Shown here piece after piece: positions 10,143 through 21,412 of a stretch of 64,000 bases of DNA; position 1 is the stretch's first letter; every line of letters begins with the position of its first letter. The position numbers were made by a program, and so were the translations under genes. The notes beneath the pieces are model-generated. The model did not search any database and was not told where the DNA came from. It saw only the letters and a program-made list of their open reading frames with translations. Origin of the DNA: Psococerastis gibbosa (lineage: Eukaryota > Arthropoda > Insecta > Psocodea > Psocidae); contig OZ020487.1 of NCBI GenBank assembly GCA_963971405.1, forward strand, positions 42,505,039 to 42,569,038. The letters run 5' to 3'.

Positions 10143-11571
10143 CAGATAATATAGTCATCATGACTAGAATTGCCATAGAAGAGGCATTAGAAGAGGAGGG
10201 TACCTAATAAAAAAAAGTTCTTAACCGCAATAGTACCAAATGCTTTAAAAACAAATATTTAAAATGAGAAAAGTCCGAAATTGAAGGAAATAAGAAAAAG
10301 GCTATTAAGCCAAGTCGGCACAGCTTTCCTGCCAAAGTCATCGAGAATAAGCAAGTTGAATGGCTTAAATAAATCATGTCTGTATAATATTTTTAATAAA
10401 ACTCGCGTCAAGAAGTCGGCGCTATTTATTTCAACTGCCAAGTTATATCTACAATTAAGTTTGGTACATTAAAATGGAAGTTGTGGGTTTAGGTTGTCTT
10501 CAGGGAAAGGGGGGGGGGGGAGGAGGGTCAACGAAGTTTTTGGCTGCCTGTCAGAATGATGAATAGCTTTGAATCAGAAAAATGTTTGTTAAAGTGTATA
10601 AGAGGGTCTTGGAGATACTTTTATTTGCATTGCATTGCAGCTGCTTGTTCTCCATTCTTCTCTCTCTGGAATCCACTTGCAGGCCTTGTCTGATGCGGTT
10701 ATTACGGATTAAGCCCCACCTTGTTTGACCAGCAATCCGTCTTAGGCACTTCATCTGTGTCGTGTTTATTTTACTCAGGTCACTTTTGGTACAATTATAA
10801 ATTATATTTCAGTTTGCTTTGTCCAATGATTCATGCTTATGCCTGTTGCATTAATGGTAAGCAAGTCTCAGCTTGCGCAATGTCTTTAGGAGTAGAAGTA
10901 GGTTGACATCGAGGACGTGCACCAGTTTGACAATGTTCAAATTTCATTCGGGAATAAGTGAAAATTTTTTCAACTTGAAAATTGTCAACATGGTTTAATT
11001 ACTATTTATTGTTGCATATGCTAGACGTGGGTGGAACTTTATTTAGATCTAATTAATTAGTAATGTAATTGTCGTTGCTTTCCTATTTCTACGTTAGTAT
11101 ATTATAGGAATTGTGGTGGTCGAAATTTTCGATTTGGAAATTTCAAACTTAAGCTTCAAAACGATGAAAGGGGCACGAAGCGTCGTACTGCCACACTCGA
11201 CAGTGTGCTTTAAAGAAATAGATAGGAACTCCACGCGTTTTACAACTAAGCAGGGCCAGCTAGAATGCGATGTCGTTCAACATCCAACAAACTTTAAATG
11301 TCGGATTGTTAAAATTAATTTCAACGGGCCTCTAAAATTGAGCACAAAAGGCGTATTTCACGGTGAGGGGGGGGGGGAGTATAAAACATATTTAACTGGT
11401 AAATACACAGAAAATGAATTCAAACCCCTTGGGTAAGATTCGCCAATGAGTTTGCATTATTGAATTCCAAATATATTTTCTCTCCGACCGTATAGCAGGA
11501 CTGCTTTTATCTGTTGAACAGTTATAGTTCATTTCAAGTTCAACATGTGTTTTTAATATTTTATTTTGGGT
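10143..11571. other. no gene recognised
   Basis: Contains 10150-10205, which resembles 12300-12365 (gccatagaagaggcatt; probable LINE 3' end), and a family-Q fragment at 10890-10985 (gttgacatcgaggacgtgca, also near 30350 and 48720). A 107-codon frame at 11113-11436 begins inside a piece resembling the 54512 element and is probably chance. Confidence 0.4.
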
Positions 11572-11768
11572 ATAAATAAATAAATATTGACTTTTTTCTA
11601 CTGTATTAAGCCAACCTAGCGGAGTTAGGGGCTATAAAGTCCTCTCTTACACTCAACTGGAAAGGCTTTTCATGCCCTCCTAGGCATGGCCCGAAAATGT
11701 AGGAAGTGTGAGTCTCGAACCTGAAACCTTTCGGGTGAAAGTTGGCTCCTGTGCCACTACTGTACAAC
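11572..11768 (-). mobile_element. SINE family B, tRNA-Glu-derived, full length
   Basis: Minus strand: tRNA-like head with ctttcacccgaaaggttt (Glu-type TTC anticodon loop) and B box ggttcgagactc, then agtgtaagagaggac and taactccgctagg, then an (AAAT)n tail at about 11574. Colinear with 12489-12715. Confidence 0.75.
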
Positions 11769-11929
11769 TTAAAGAACAAAACTTATTTTTCTATTAACTC
11801 TTTTCTAGCATATACACTTTTACATACGTAACACATACCTGCACACTGTCGTAACAAATCGGAGTTAAACTGAAATGCTGTACCGGCCCTAGCACGTGGA
11901 AACACAGTTGGGCTGGTTATAATTCCTTG

Positions 11930-12061
11930 TAAAGTATTGAATGTAATATAATTTAAGTATTTTAGAGTATTTAAAGTTAATATTAATTTTGTCATTTTAT
12001 GTATACTTCTCTTGTTGGAAAAAATTGGAATAAATATATATTTGATTTGATTTGATTTGGC
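11930..12061 (+). mobile_element. retroposon 3' end with (TTGAT)n tail
   Basis: The end of the segment (ttggaataaatatatatttg) runs into four TTGAT repeats at 12042-12060. Pentameric tails like this are common on LINE 3' ends. No coding part is present. Confidence 0.35.
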
Positions 12062-12488
12062 ATGTCCTAACTGGGTATTTGAACCTTTCTTCTTAATGTA
12101 ATCATCGGGGTGAAGATGGAAGTGCGTAATGGCGACTGAACATATAGGGGACCAAGTTTGAGCCGGGATAGATGGAAAACACATTGCAGGGCACTCTTTA
12201 GTCCTGGGGTTGGGAAATAGGCCCCGAAGGCGGACAAACCCAATGAAGAGTCAAAGGTAGGGCCTATAAGCATGAAGAAGACTATGGGAAACCACAGCAT
12301 TATATGGCTACAATTGCCATGATGATCGCCAATCTTTGATAGAAGAGGCATTGGAAGAAGAAGAAGCCAATGATTGCAGTAAAGGCTATAACAATCCCGA
12401 CCGGTTTCAGTCTACCCAGGTGGAAAAATTTACTGAAAACGAAACGAAGTGTTAGACGATCATTTCTGTACAATTACATAGTCGGGAC

Positions 12489-12715
12489 ATGTAGAGTGGT
12501 GGTACACTCCGACTTTCACCCGAAAGGTTGTTGGTTCGAGTCCCACACTTACTACATTCTCTGACGATGCTTTGGTGGGCATGTAAAGCAGGCGGTCCCG
12601 GCCCTCTCTAATTCAGTGTAAGAGAGGGCTATATAGCCCTAACTCCGCTATATTGCGGCTTATTAATATAGAACAAAAAGTTAATATTTATTTATTTATT
12701 GAATAGTATTTTTAC
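12489..12715 (+). mobile_element. SINE family B, tRNA-Glu-derived, reference copy
   Basis: Head: gtagagtggtggtacactcc, gactttcacccgaaagg (anticodon-loop position TTC, as in tRNA-Glu), ttggttcgagtcccac (B box). Body: tttggtgggcatgtaaagc, cagtgtaagagagggctat, agccctaactccgct. Tail: (ATTT)n. Seven other copies or fragments in the window: 8646, 11572, 17108, 30430, 36005, 58400 and 62528. Confidence 0.8.
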
Positions 12716-13649
12716 AAAAAGGTCGTATCTGGGAGGGGGGCTCATGATGAGGGCTCAAACCCTATGTAATATCCAATGAAATTGCTGAACCCCCCCCCCC
12801 CCCGAAAGAAAATCCTAGCTACGGCCTTGCTTTACAAGATATGTCCTCTTGTCACCGGAAACCAAAGTTTGGTGAAGTTCCCCATATATATACAGTTATG
12901 GTCTAATTTGACATTTTAAAACTCGCCACTCCTGCCGGCCCCAGGTCGATAAGGGTTGGACACAATGGGAGTCAGCAATGCCGTAAAAGTCATACAGAGG
13001 GTAAATGCTAAGTTATAGAGCTCGGATACGCGACCACGCGAAATGGAATATGCAAAGAGGCTAGATTCTATATCGGATAAATATCATTTTTCATGGTATT
13101 ACTTTTTATATACCAAGAGCGATATGGTACTCTAGTGTACCCCAGTTCTTTTTACAGGAAGTACTGTCAGCATATCGCCGATAAAAGTTTGTTTTTTAGT
13201 TTTTAATATCGGCAATTTTACGCGAGCTTTATTTGGTTTTCTGTGTTGATCTTTCGTCAGCTGCATGTATATAACATACGCATATGACTGTATTTAAAAC
13301 ATCAACAGTTTAAAGCTGACTAATTTTTGCGTTTTCGGGAGAGCACAAAGGCTGTGCCGGGGGTGTTAATCCTTTGGAATGAGGAAATGAATTGCTGAAA
13401 AGCTGTGTGTTTGTTATTTTGCATGCAACAATTGCTTTTATGTTTTTGGTGGAGGGAGTAGATTACGTTTTGACATACAATACAGTAAAAATATGTATTT
13501 AGGACTGAATAGAGTAGAATTTATAAGGCTTTTATGAGATTAAAATGGTTTGAACCAGAGCCAAATATGAGAATTTGCTAATGCTGAAACGGTTTTTTTT
13601 TAAAAAAGTTGTAGGTATGCTTAATGTTGTATTTTTATAGCAGTGGTTA
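12716..13649. other. transposon end, otherwise nothing recognised
   Basis: 12789-12832 is a C-rich run followed by gaaaatcctagctacggcc, the same terminus as the hAT MITE at 15447-15619. The rest is AT-rich, without a gene. Confidence 0.45.
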
Positions 13650-13788
13650 GGCGGGGATTCCACCAACGTCAATAGTGATATTAAATGTTTTTTGACGTGG
13701 TAGCAGACAGTTTTAGACTGTCTAAAAATGTCTTCTACCACGTGAAAAAACATTTAATATCACTATTGACGTTGGTGGAATCCCCGCC
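13650..13788. mobile_element. PIF/Harbinger-like fold-back element, perfect TSD
   Basis: 139 bp and almost a perfect palindrome. Ends GGCGGGGATTCCACCAACG and its complement. Flanked by TTA on both sides (13647-13649, 13789-13791), the TWA duplication typical of PIF/Harbinger. Centre holds gacgtggtagcagacag, the core shared with the copies at 20473, 40530 and 52625. The arm sequence (tcaatagtgatattaaatg) is private to this copy. Confidence 0.85.
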
Positions 13789-14040
13789 TTAGCAAATTTG
13801 TGTAAAATTTTGTTTATATAACCAAGGGACACGGTAGTACAATTAATAGCTAATAGATCTGGCTCAAATCTCAGCAGTTCGGACGTTGGCGTTATCACGG
13901 GGGTCTGGTGGGGGTGGGGCTCAGCCAGGTATCTACTTATCAACTTATCAAGACCCCCCCCCCAGGATTTTTGAAGGTATAAAACAAATCGATTGAAAAA
14001 TCTTAATAATAAAAATAAACGAAAATAAGGAGCAAGCATG

Positions 14041-14260
14041 AAAGGAAGACGACTGGGGGGGGGGGGGCGTCCTCGAAAACGCTGGAAAGATGAGTTGGAA
14101 ACTTTGACGAGTCCGTAGATGGTGGAGCGTTGTACAGAACTGAAATGACTGGAGGAGTGTGTTGTCGAGCAGGCCTAAGCCCGTCAAGGGCTGTAGAGCC
14201 AGAAGAAGAAAACGAAGAAGAAGAAGAAGAATAAGAAGAGAAAAAGAAGAAGAAGAGGAG
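14041..14260 (+). mobile_element. LINE 3' end with reverse-transcriptase tail and (AAG)n tail
   Basis: Plus-strand frames give GRR, a glycine run made by G13, RPRKRWKDELETL, then broken sequence ending in cagaagaag repeats. The motif GRPRKRW is the usual ORF2 C-terminal tail. The minus-strand LINE at 20340-21060 is its close relative and supplies the interrupted version of 14087-14116. Confidence 0.65.
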
Positions 14261-15446
14261 CATCCATAGTGCTGGATTATCAATGCGATTATTATTTATG
14301 TATACATTTTTCCTTCCCACGGGCTCACCCCCTCGAATTCGGTACTCAAGACACCAAAGGCGTAGTAGGGGAGGGAGGGGGGGGGGGGGTGATGACCCAA
14401 TAGCCACGAACTATGACCAGTATCTGAGTCATATTTCACGTTAATGGCTCACAGTAATAGCTTGCAGTCGAGGTTCTTTTCTCCTTTTATCGGGGCTCCC
14501 CCTTTTGTTGCCCAACTCCTTTCTTTTCAGCAGGGGAGAATAGCTGGCAGACCTAGTATTGGGTCCCCCCCCCCCACCCCTCGCGCACAATCGCTTTCAG
14601 TTGAATGCTTTGAGAGCAGTTCTCACCGAGATCAGAGCGCCCAGGAAAGGAGAAATATCTTTCCAATCAAACTTCCATACATTTTTTTTTTCGTTCGCCC
14701 CTGCCCCCCCCCCCCACACCAATTGTAAGGGTATCCGCTACGGTTTGAAGGAGGCTGCATTTTATTCTTTTTGATTGTTTTCTTTTTAAAGGGTTGCGTC
14801 GCCAGACTGCGGCTTTTTCAAATGATTTACTTCATTGTTATGGAGGAGGTGGTTTTCGTTCAACTCGGGGAAATCTCATGGAGACATTGTCATTTTCCAC
14901 GGAACGCTAAGGGTGGTTCATTTTTATTTGTTGAAGAGATTTCTTTTTCTGCGGATGCTATTAGTGGGAGAGTTTGGAATCTTGAGCCATAAATGACTAA
15001 CATAAATTTCTTTTTCATGAGAAGGGTGAATCCGGTTTTTCTCGGGTTACACGGCGACGTATTGTGTACAGTACCTTCCCTATATATTTGCAATTCTATT
15101 ATAAAAATTCTTAAATATTTTCAGACAGAGATAATTAAATAGGGACATAATAACATCCCTTATCCTTTTCATATGATGTTCATGTATGTATTATATGTTA
15201 TATTGTTATATGTTTATGTATATGTTTTTTAACGATAGCGTTTTATACAGCTTTTCTTATGTTGAAACAATTTCGAAATATTAAATTTATTCAACCCCCG
15301 TTATCTGAACGATATGCATGGATGGGACTTAGGTCACCCATACAGTATTTATGTTGAATTTATGTATTTATGGCGACTTTTACCTTTTACTGCAATATTG
15401 TAAGGGGTAAATACACGATATTCATTGATTGATGTATGTTCAGTGG
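14261..15446. other. no gene recognised
   Basis: Several poly-C and poly-G runs (14382-14391, 14566-14575, 14705-14714). The open frames at 14444-14992 are rich in Pro/Phe from homopolymers and overlap one another, so I do not accept them as genes. Confidence 0.4.
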
Positions 15447-15619
15447 TAAGGCCGTAGCAAGAGGAGGGGGGGAAGGGGGTGGTCCAAGGGGTGCGGATCC
15501 CTCCCAAAATATTTGCCATGTACACTAGATAGAATTGAGTTTTAAATATATTGAGATTACCTCACCTCCGGTGACGCCTGATGGATCACTCCCGACAAAA
15601 ACTTCTGGCTACGGCCTTG
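15447..15619. mobile_element. hAT-type MITE with perfect 8-bp TSD
   Basis: Ends TAAGGCCGTAGC and GCTACGGCCTTG, flanked by TTCAGTGG at 15439-15446 and 15620-15627. 173 bp. Just outside, at 15638, a second insertion of related type begins (aaggcagtagccaggattt followed by G15) whose other end is lost before or in the gap. Confidence 0.85.
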
Positions 15620-15817
15620 TTCAGTGGTTTGCATATAATCAAGGCAGTAGCCAGGATTTTTTTTTCGGGGGGGGGGGGGGGGTTCAGGAATTTCATTGAA
15701 TATTACATAGTAGATTATATGCCATTTAAGTCGAGGGTAGAGGAAACACGAAGCTTTGTCACAGATTCCATTGTAACGAGCCACTAAAAATACGTATGAG
15801 GAGCAATGTGATCATAT

Positions 15818-16017
15818 NNNNNNNNNNNNNNNNNNNNNNNNNNNNNNNNNNNNNNNNNNNNNNNNNNNNNNNNNNNNNNNNNNNNNNNNNNNNNNNNNNN
15901 NNNNNNNNNNNNNNNNNNNNNNNNNNNNNNNNNNNNNNNNNNNNNNNNNNNNNNNNNNNNNNNNNNNNNNNNNNNNNNNNNNNNNNNNNNNNNNNNNNNN
16001 NNNNNNNNNNNNNNNNN
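15818..16017. other. assembly gap (200 N)
   Basis: Exactly 200 N, so the length is probably a placeholder. Poly-G sequence lies close by on both sides (15665-15681, 16021-16034), a likely cause of the break. Confidence 0.98.
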
Positions 16018-16331
16018 ATGATGGGGGGGGGGGGAAGGATAAGGAAAAATTGAAAATATAAGAGCAAAATAGTAGGGTTTTACGCATTTTAATAGTAGTA
16101 AAGTATAAGTTAGCTGTAGATTTTACAAAGCTAACAGAGGAATGCTTATATTCATATTGCTGCAAAGGGGACCATGAAGTATGAAGCACGTCTTACAATG
16201 CTCGAGGCTGGGGGGGGGGGGGAATTGGAACTTGCCCCCCCCAACTTTACGCCCCTGGTAGTAATCAATGATCTCTTGAATTATTAATTTGAGAGTTGAC
16301 AATAATATCAGGGCAAACAATTCAATACAAT

Positions 16332-16745
16332 ACAATATTTATTTATTTCCTTCAATACAATACATTATTACATTTTTTCATGGTTAGTTTCAATGTATTC
16401 AAATAAAATGTACTTCCTTCTAACACAAATTAGTGCCTCAGTAAGTAGGTACTTACGTAGACAGTGACTCTTTTTTGTTTTTAATAGCATGCCCCACCTG
16501 TAGACTGTAGACAAAACCATTATAAAACACCCATGACTTCCGCACACACACACACACACCGACCGGCGCAAATACTCGAAAGAGTCCCGCGCCTTAAAAA
16601 AAAAAAAAAATTTGTTGGAAAAATTGAAATGAATGAAATGAAATGAAAAACGTCTTTATATTAGGTGAGCTTTAGTCATGAAGGAATACTCTACCAGCTA
16701 ACCTGTTTTTATTTACAAATCAGTTTAAAAATTACATTTTTCCTG
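16332..16745. repeat. two LINE-type 3' tails and (CA)n
   Basis: 16322-16380 has (CAATA)n followed by ttatttccttcaatac, the same as 19143-19205. 16618-16740 has (GAAAT)n followed by tttatattaggtgagcttta, the same as 17815 and 22798. Pentameric tails point to minus-strand LINE 3' ends. A short (CA)8 run is at 16543-16558. Confidence 0.5.
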
Positions 16746-17107
16746 CAAAAAAAAACATTAAAAGAAAGAGAGAAAAAATTATATATATGCCTATTATATT
16801 ATAAATAAGTTTTTTATTAGATTTAAGATTTAATTTTTAATTTTAGGATTAGATTGAGGGGCCCATCACGTGAATGCCCAAAGGTGCCCCTCTGAACAAC
16901 AAACCTTAACAAATTGTACAAGAAAAAGAGTAAATAAATATTTGATATTTCATATTGATTGATACACAGTGTATTGAAATGTAGACGAGCATTTCGTCAA
17001 TACATCAATAAATGTTTGTAAAAAAACTGATACTAGTAATATAACTGTCAATAAAAGTAATGTAAAATAGAAGAGCTAATCGGAGCATCCTCACTTCACG
17101 GTATTTC

Positions 17108-17212
17108 ACACTTGCGACATTTTCTAGCCATTCTTCGGATGATATGTAAAGCAGGCTGTCTTGGACCTTCCTAGTTCAGTGTAAGAGAGAGCTTTATAGC
17201 CTAATCGGATTA
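17108..17212 (+). mobile_element. SINE family B fragment
   Basis: Matches the body of the 12489 copy (gatatgtaaagcaggctg, cagtgtaagagagagcttta). Head and tail missing. Confidence 0.6.
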
Positions 17213-17489
17213 TAGTAAAGGTAGGTACTTCAAAACATATTATAGCAGACCCACGATCTCCTGAAGGGTATCACAGAGCTGACAGAAGTGCTTGAAAACT
17301 ATACCCATAACGTACCGTAACAAACTTTGTAAACGCGGCAATCCACGTAATAGTCAAAGTTATAGTCGTGTCTCGTTCCCATTAAAAATTACGGGTAATT
17401 GATGGGGTATATGCCAACTATAAATTCAAAGGGAACTTATAAGGATGTCTCCCTAAGGGCTCCACTAAATCAAAATCAGCATATTAATT

Positions 17490-17738
17490 TGAGGAGCTTG
17501 GTTACAAACGTGGCCAACTCCGTTTTTTCACAAAATGGGGATTTGATCCGAACTTACAGAAAATTTTAATGTCCACCTGCACATTGTAAAATAAAGTGAC
17601 AAAAGCAGACAGATTGCGCACAGAAGCGCTGAGAAGTCTAGGGATAGATATAAACTTAATGCAATTTTCAACAGAAAATCCGCTCTCCTGTAAAATTCTA
17701 CAACTTGGAGTTGGCCATGTTTGTAAACAACCTCCTCA
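17490..17738. mobile_element. MITE family E, complete
   Basis: 249 bp with ~30-bp inverted ends (TGAGGAGCTTGGTTACAAAC on the left, complement of the right end at 17738). Interior contains cacagaagcgctgagaagtc. Other copies: 33795-34008 and 59966-60181. Target duplication unclear. Confidence 0.75.
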
Positions 17739-17814
17739 TTTGCTGTAGACGAAGAATCACCAAAACATTAATCTAACTGGAATAATAAGTAATGAGTGTG
17801 ATATGGAAGCCGAT

Positions 17815-17895
17815 GAAATGAAATGAAATGAAATGAAATACGCCTTTATATTAGGCGAGCTTTAGCCCCGAAGGGTTACTCCACTAGCTAACCTA
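17815..17895 (-). repeat. LINE 3' end with (ATTTC)n tail
   Basis: Four ATGAA/GAAAT units followed by gcctttatattaggcgagct. The same 3' end occurs at 16618, 22798 and, in reverse, 56840-56930. Confidence 0.5.
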
Positions 17896-18262
17896 TTAAC
17901 AATTTACAATGATGGGCTAGTAAGAAATAATGAAGAATTGAAAAATTTCACACAATTGAGAAACAGACATAAAATGCTATTTCCGAGGATATGTTTAGTA
18001 AAAAAAAAAAAAAAATAACAAAAACTTAGAGTTTTAGAAAAACTTGTTATAACAACCCGAATTAGTAAAACCCAAATAATCGTTAAGAAATTAACTTTGT
18101 CTAAGAAACCCACTTGTGTTAGTATAAAACCCTGAGCGCTTTCGGCAAGAACTGCCATCTACAGAGGGAAACCCACTAGCACAGTTACACCTTATCTGCG
18201 ATTTGAGACTTGCTCAACTCGAGGAGAACATGCAAATGTGACTAGGGAGAGGAAACCTTGGT

Positions 18263-19063
18263 TTATATAGGACTGGGAGGAGGGGGTGGGAGGGGGCGTG
18301 GCTGGTTACCTATTCCTAACCTACTAGCTAGGTCTATTAGAAGGGATGATTGTGTGAATGTTATGTCGTTTGTTAATTTTTCCTTATTGTGTAAAGCTCT
18401 TTTGATTTCAACATTTTCAAAAAAATTTAAAGTGTTACTTTTCTTTATTTTGTGTAGGGCTGTCCTATTGTGAGGATTGAATGTGTGATTTTCCGAGTTA
18501 AGGTGTTTCGCGAATGTGCTGTTGGTGTTGGTGTCTCCTACCCTAGTTCCTGATCTCTCTCTGACCCTAGTTTTAAGGCTTCTGCCTGTTTGGCCTATGT
18601 AAATTGCGTTACAATCGTTACAATTTAGACGATAAACTCCATTGCCTTTTTCCTTTTCTGGTTTGGTTTTGCAGTTCATGAGTTTATTGGCTAAATTGTT
18701 GCGGTTGTACGGGGCTGGTGTTTTGTCTGTTTTAGAAGAAATGAGGTTACTTATTTTTTCTGTGATTTTTTCTATGTATTGTATCCTGAAATATGATTTA
18801 TTGGTTTCCGGGTTTAAGCTCTCTGGGGGGTAAATTAGTTTGAGGTTATGTTTGATTTTGTGATGCCGTAGGATTCTGTCTATTAGATTGAGATTGGAAT
18901 TGTTATTTTGGGCAATTTGTTTTATTGTATTTAATTCATTATTATAGTTGGTTTCATTCATGGGGATGTTAAGGAGTCGAAAAATCATACCATGAAATGC
19001 TGCGTGTTTGTGCTGGAATGGGTGAGAAGAATCAACAGGGATTATATTATCGCTATATTTAGG
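18263..19063 (-). mobile_element. Penelope-like element, C-terminal RT plus GIY-YIG endonuclease
   Basis: Open for 267 codons on the minus strand (5' stop at 19064-19066, end at 18263). The N-terminal part (SSHPFQHKHAAFHGMIFRLL) resembles the RT thumb of Penelope-like retroelements. The C-terminal part has GVYRL…CNDC…IYIGQTGRSLKTRVRE, a GIY-YIG nuclease with the CxxC insertion found in this group, then FAKHLNSENHTF and FFENVEI. The last ~12 residues are proline-rich from a G-rich run. The frame is intact over this part, so the insertion is fairly young. The RT fingers and palm are missing upstream, so it is 5'-truncated. Confidence 0.85.
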
Positions 19064-19142
19064 CTAATTTTAACTCTATTGCACTAAGTAGTGATTACCT
19101 GTAAAATATCACTTAATTTATACACATTTATCTGCCCTATAT

Positions 19143-19210
19143 CAATACAATACAATATTTATTTTTATTTCCTTCAATACAATACATTTTTACATTTTTT
19201 TCATGGAAAA
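19143..19210 (-). repeat. LINE-type 3' tail (ATTGT)n
   Basis: Same (CAATA)n plus ttccttcaatacaataca sequence as 16322-16380. Confidence 0.45.
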
Positions 19211-19834
19211 GGCTCTAAGGGATAAACCCGCACTGAACCCTTGATTTATTGAAACTTAAAAATAGAAATTATTGAATGAGGTTCTGTAGGGACAGTTTTG
19301 GTCACTAGGTTCGCTGACGACAAACCGATATCCATATTATTCAAAATGGCCGCCGTTTGGATGTGAAAGCTAAGCTCTTAGCATCTTATTAATTCTTTTA
19401 ATGTTTTTTATAATATTTTTACTATGCCTGGACCTTATTTCGCTGCATATAATTTAATATATATATTCTCCATGATTTATAGAAAAATATCACTTAAAAA
19501 TAATACGTAATTAAAAATCATTTTAAAATAGTATTGAGGCTTATGGAAAAATCAACGCTTTGATATCATTGCAACTGGTGCTGCCATCTACAAAATGACG
19601 CCACAAATGAACCCCATTAAGAATAAAAACTAACACTACGTGATCTACGAACTACTTCTAACTAAACTAAACTGACCTTATAGTAAAATTAATTATAATT
19701 AACTAAGTATGCGTATGTTAAACTAATTTATTATAAACGATGATTGTTGACAATGTTATAATTAAAGAAAGTATTTTATGCATTTAATTAAAAGAAATTT
19801 TTTAACTTTAAAAGAAAGTTTAACGGTATATTAT
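19211..19834. other. no recognised feature
   Basis: AT-rich. A retroelement 3' untranslated region is possible given the LINE coding remnant next to it at 19835. Confidence 0.35.
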
Positions 19835-20165
19835 TTAGGTTTTTATTATTGTTAATATTGTGCTATAATTTTCCTTCAGAAATTTAGTAATGGCTGACTT
19901 GAATTGGTTGTGTACGGTTATTGATTTTATATGTTCAGGAAGATAGTTGTAAAGAGCGATAGAAATATAGATATGGGAATGCTTATAATGTTCTAAGTTG
20001 GGTTTGAGGTTGCAACCGGCACCAAGTCTGGTATTAACACCATGGTGTACCAATTCTAAACGCCCATCTATGCTTCCAAGGCGTTTTAATCTATATAGAA
20101 GCAGTTGTTCAGCGTAGAGAAGCGTTAAGGGGTAAACATTGAAATCTCTGTAAAGTGACGCAGCG
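19835..20165 (-). mobile_element. LINE remnant, extreme C-terminus of ORF2
   Basis: Open from about 20165: YRDFNVYPLTLLYAEQLLLY, then LEHYKHSHIYISIALYNYLP and IKSITVHNQFKSAITKFLK. 'Alxly-N-LP…ik…FK..lk.FL' is the usual ending of jockey/CR1-like reverse transcriptase proteins. 5'-truncated. Confidence 0.7.
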
Positions 20166-20339
20166 TGGTACCTATAGATCTAAAAGATCATTAAAAATCT
20201 ATGATTCAATATTCATAGCCAATTTTTTAGTCATAATTAATTTAATAAAATAATCTAGAAACTACGAGAAACATCTCATTTTCAACATTCTCACGTATTT
20301 CAACTTCTCATAATTTACCTGATGGCATAAAAAATTTAG

Positions 20340-21060
20340 CCTTCTTCTACTTCTTCTGGGCTCTACAGCCTTTAATCAGCTTTGGCTTGTTGACAGCACT
20401 CCTCCTGTCGTCCCGGTTTTGTACGACATTCCACAATCTACGGACTCCCAACTCGCGAAGATCAGTTTCTAAGGCGCGGTTTCCACCGTCCGGCTAGGGC
20501 TAAATACAAAAACAGTGACGTGGTAGCAGACATTCCAGATTTAGGCGGGGTTTCCACCAACCTCGCATTGCAGAATACAAATGACATTGACGGAAATGTT
20601 TGTTTTTCTTTTTATAGAAATCTATTAAAATGTTTGTAATTAACATATCTCACGACGCCATTTTTTAATTTTAGTTAGTTTGTGATTTTATTCTATGATC
20701 ATTGATCAATTTTAACTATGGCATAGAGTAAAACAAACATTTCCGTCAATGCCACTTGCATTCTGCAATGCGAGGTCGGTGGAGACCCAGCCTAAGTATT
20801 GAATGTCTGTTACCACGTCACCGTATTTGTTTTAAGCCCTAGCCGGTCGATGGAAACCCCGCCTAACTCATGCTTCCAGCGTTTTCGTCCTGCCAGTCGT
20901 CTTCCTGTCATTGGTTTGTACATCTTGTTGCGGTTGTCTGACATTCTTAGGTGTCCCAGCCATCTTAGGCGTTGCGCTTTTATAAACCGTAAAGTCCATA
21001 AATGGTGGAGCATCGTACAAGACCGAGATAACTGGACGAGGAGATTCAGGACAATATTAT
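20340..21060 (-). mobile_element. LINE 3' end split by a fold-back element
   Basis: Minus strand 21060-20864 reads IKAQRLRWLGHLRMSDNR…GRRLAGRKRWKHEL. It continues after the insertion (20472-20340) into a tail ending in ggctgtagagcccagaagaa. The same order without an interruption is seen at 14041-14260. It lies directly downstream of the dpr Ig2 exon in the dpr intron. Confidence 0.75.
20473..20863. mobile_element. PIF/Harbinger-like composite fold-back element with TAA duplication
   Basis: 391 bp. Outer ends GGCGCGGTTTCCACCGTCCG and GGAAACCCCGCC, flanked by TAA at 20470-20472 and 20864-20866. An inner pair of the same type of ends (20544, 20792) lies between the two halves of the core gtggtagcagacatt. 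The uninterrupted LINE copy at 14087-14116 shows the pre-insertion site. Confidence 0.85.
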
Positions 21061-21109
21061 AGTTACTTACCAGTCTTAAGTATGTAGCTAAGTAAGTAAG
21101 TAATCTTAC

Positions 21110-21412
21110 CATTAAGGACGTGTAGCAAAACACTGGCGGAGTCTAGGTTTGACGGACTACATGTGTAGTTGCCGGAGTCTTCTTCTTTGGTTACTTGGGA
21201 GAGGACCAGCGTGCCGACCATCGTGTCAGGACCCACCCGCTCCACTCGGATGTCCTTTTTCCGCCGGTCGTAGTCTAGGACGCGTTCGTTGTTGTGGTAC
21301 CAGAAGATGTACGAAGGGTCTTCGAGGGCCTGCGATATCACACACTTGATGCTGACCGTGCTCCCCGACTTAACGTACATGTCAGTTTCACCAAGAATTT
21401 CAATTTTCGGCA
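21110..21412 (-). CDS. Dpr-family protein, Ig2 domain exon
   Basis: Exon of 303 bp with acceptor ttatttcag/TG at 21413 and donor G/GTAAGA at 21109; phase 1 at both ends. It encodes a whole immunoglobulin domain: VPKIEILGETDMYVKSG, first Cys in STVSIKC, core Trp in YIFWYHNNERVLDYD, and the second Cys in EEDSGNYTC, ending VLLHVLNG. These are hallmarks of the second Ig domain of Dpr proteins. Dprs are surface proteins that pair with DIP receptors in neuronal wiring and synapse matching (established for Drosophila). The upstream exon at 28639 ends in phase 1 and joins to read NVV-VPKIE. The next exon, expected to carry the membrane-anchoring C-terminus, was not found and probably lies beyond position 1. 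Which of the ~20 paralogues this is cannot be decided here. Confidence 0.93.

Noticed and set aside
11113-11436. 107-codon plus-strand open frame
   Set aside because: Its first 40 bases resemble family D sequence, it contains a glycine run made by a G homopolymer, and no domain, signal or splice context is visible.
12489-12560. Possible tRNA-Glu gene
   Set aside because: The acceptor stem does not close, and the sequence continues into a repeated SINE body present in eight places.
14003-14407. Several overlapping minus-strand frames of 105-134 codons
   Set aside because: Low-complexity Ser/Pro/Phe reading of (AAG)n and G/C runs at the 3' end of a LINE on the other strand.
15759-16189. Open frames spanning the assembly gap
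   Set aside because: They exist only because N is not a stop.
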